Of a stretch of DNA of 58,392 nucleotides, positions 58,302 to 58,392 are shown piece after piece (position 1 is the first letter of the stretch; the number at the start of each line of letters is the position of its first letter). The notes under the pieces are model-generated. The model had not been told where the DNA came from. It saw only the letters and a program-made list of their open reading frames with translations, and ran no database searches. Source of the stretch: Pelomyxa schiedti (taxonomy: Eukaryota; Evosea; Pelobiontida; Pelomyxidae); NCBI GenBank assembly GCA_020536535.1, contig JAHLWZ010000889.1, positions 1-58,392 of the forward strand, given 5' to 3'. The translations under genes and the position numbers were made by a program.

Positions 58302-58392
58302 TTCGCGCCATTCTGTGGGTACCACCGCTGTCAACTTGGTTCACAACAGAGTTCAACATGTTGGTTGTGGTGTGTTGTGCCTATCCCCCCCC

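Overview
The window is nuclear DNA of a unicellular eukaryote. Nearly every gene is cut by short GT-AG introns, mostly 40 to 130 nt and a few apparently near 30 nt. All three standard stop codons are used, genes lie on both strands with 25 to 600 bp gaps, and the content is classic eukaryotic. I see HOPS subunits, a MARCH6/Doa10-type E3, a virilizer-like protein, RasGAP, ENTH, ABHD17, TMEM50 and AN1 zinc-finger proteins, with a few bacterial-type enzymes that have acquired introns. A free-living protist fits best. An amoebozoan, possibly an archamoeba such as Pelomyxa or Mastigamoeba, is only a guess.

Layout. 1-6.4 kb (-): virilizer/VIRMA-like gene running into the contig edge. The first 53 bp copy a piece of the gene at 17.6 kb and look like an assembly artefact. 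6.5-11.2 kb (-): single-ADF twinfilin-like protein, a low-complexity protein, an ABHD17-like hydrolase and N-carbamoylputrescine amidase. 11.3-17.7 kb (+): MARCH6/Doa10 ubiquitin ligase, then an SRI-domain protein with tryptophan repeats. 18.0-18.5 kb (-): TMEM50. 18.8-24.7 kb (+): VPS11 and a papain-type cysteine protease. 24.8-32.0 kb (-): an F-box protein, then a run of exons that I read as one giant fusion gene. 32.0-35.1 kb (+): a hypothetical protein and a nucleoside hydrolase. 35.1-39.6 kb (-): a helical-repeat protein resembling FANCI. 40.2-41.7 kb (-): phenylacetate-CoA ligase. 42.1-45.9 kb (+): VPS39 and an AN1 zinc-finger protein. 46.0-46.8 kb (-): a membrane-anchored DUF3574 protein. 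47.2-49.9 kb (+): a membrane class III nucleotide cyclase. 50.0-52.5 kb (-): a polyQ, zinc-ribbon protein ending in a dynein-stalk-like microtubule-binding module. 52.8-53.3 kb (+): a minimal ENTH protein. 53.4-56.1 kb (-): C2-C2-RasGAP. 56.2-58.3 kb (-): a Pro-rich hypothetical protein.

Most striking is 25626-31982 (-). Consecutive exons join in frame to give a CAAX-protease-like (CPBP) membrane domain, a ZZ zinc finger, an AMP-forming adenylation domain, a carrier domain, a thioester reductase and a D123/CDC123-type ATP-grasp domain. If transcripts confirm it, this is a membrane-tethered carboxylic-acid-reductase-like megaenzyme of an architecture I do not know. The second most striking gene is the dynein stalk module without a motor (49986-52525).

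The genes form no operon. Loose themes are endolysosomal traffic (VPS11, VPS39, ENTH, cathepsin-like protease), ubiquitin and proteostasis (MARCH6, F-box, AN1), RNA and chromatin (VIRMA, SRI) and signalling (cyclase, RasGAP). All exon joins were made by eye. Family calls rest on remembered motifs, not on searches.
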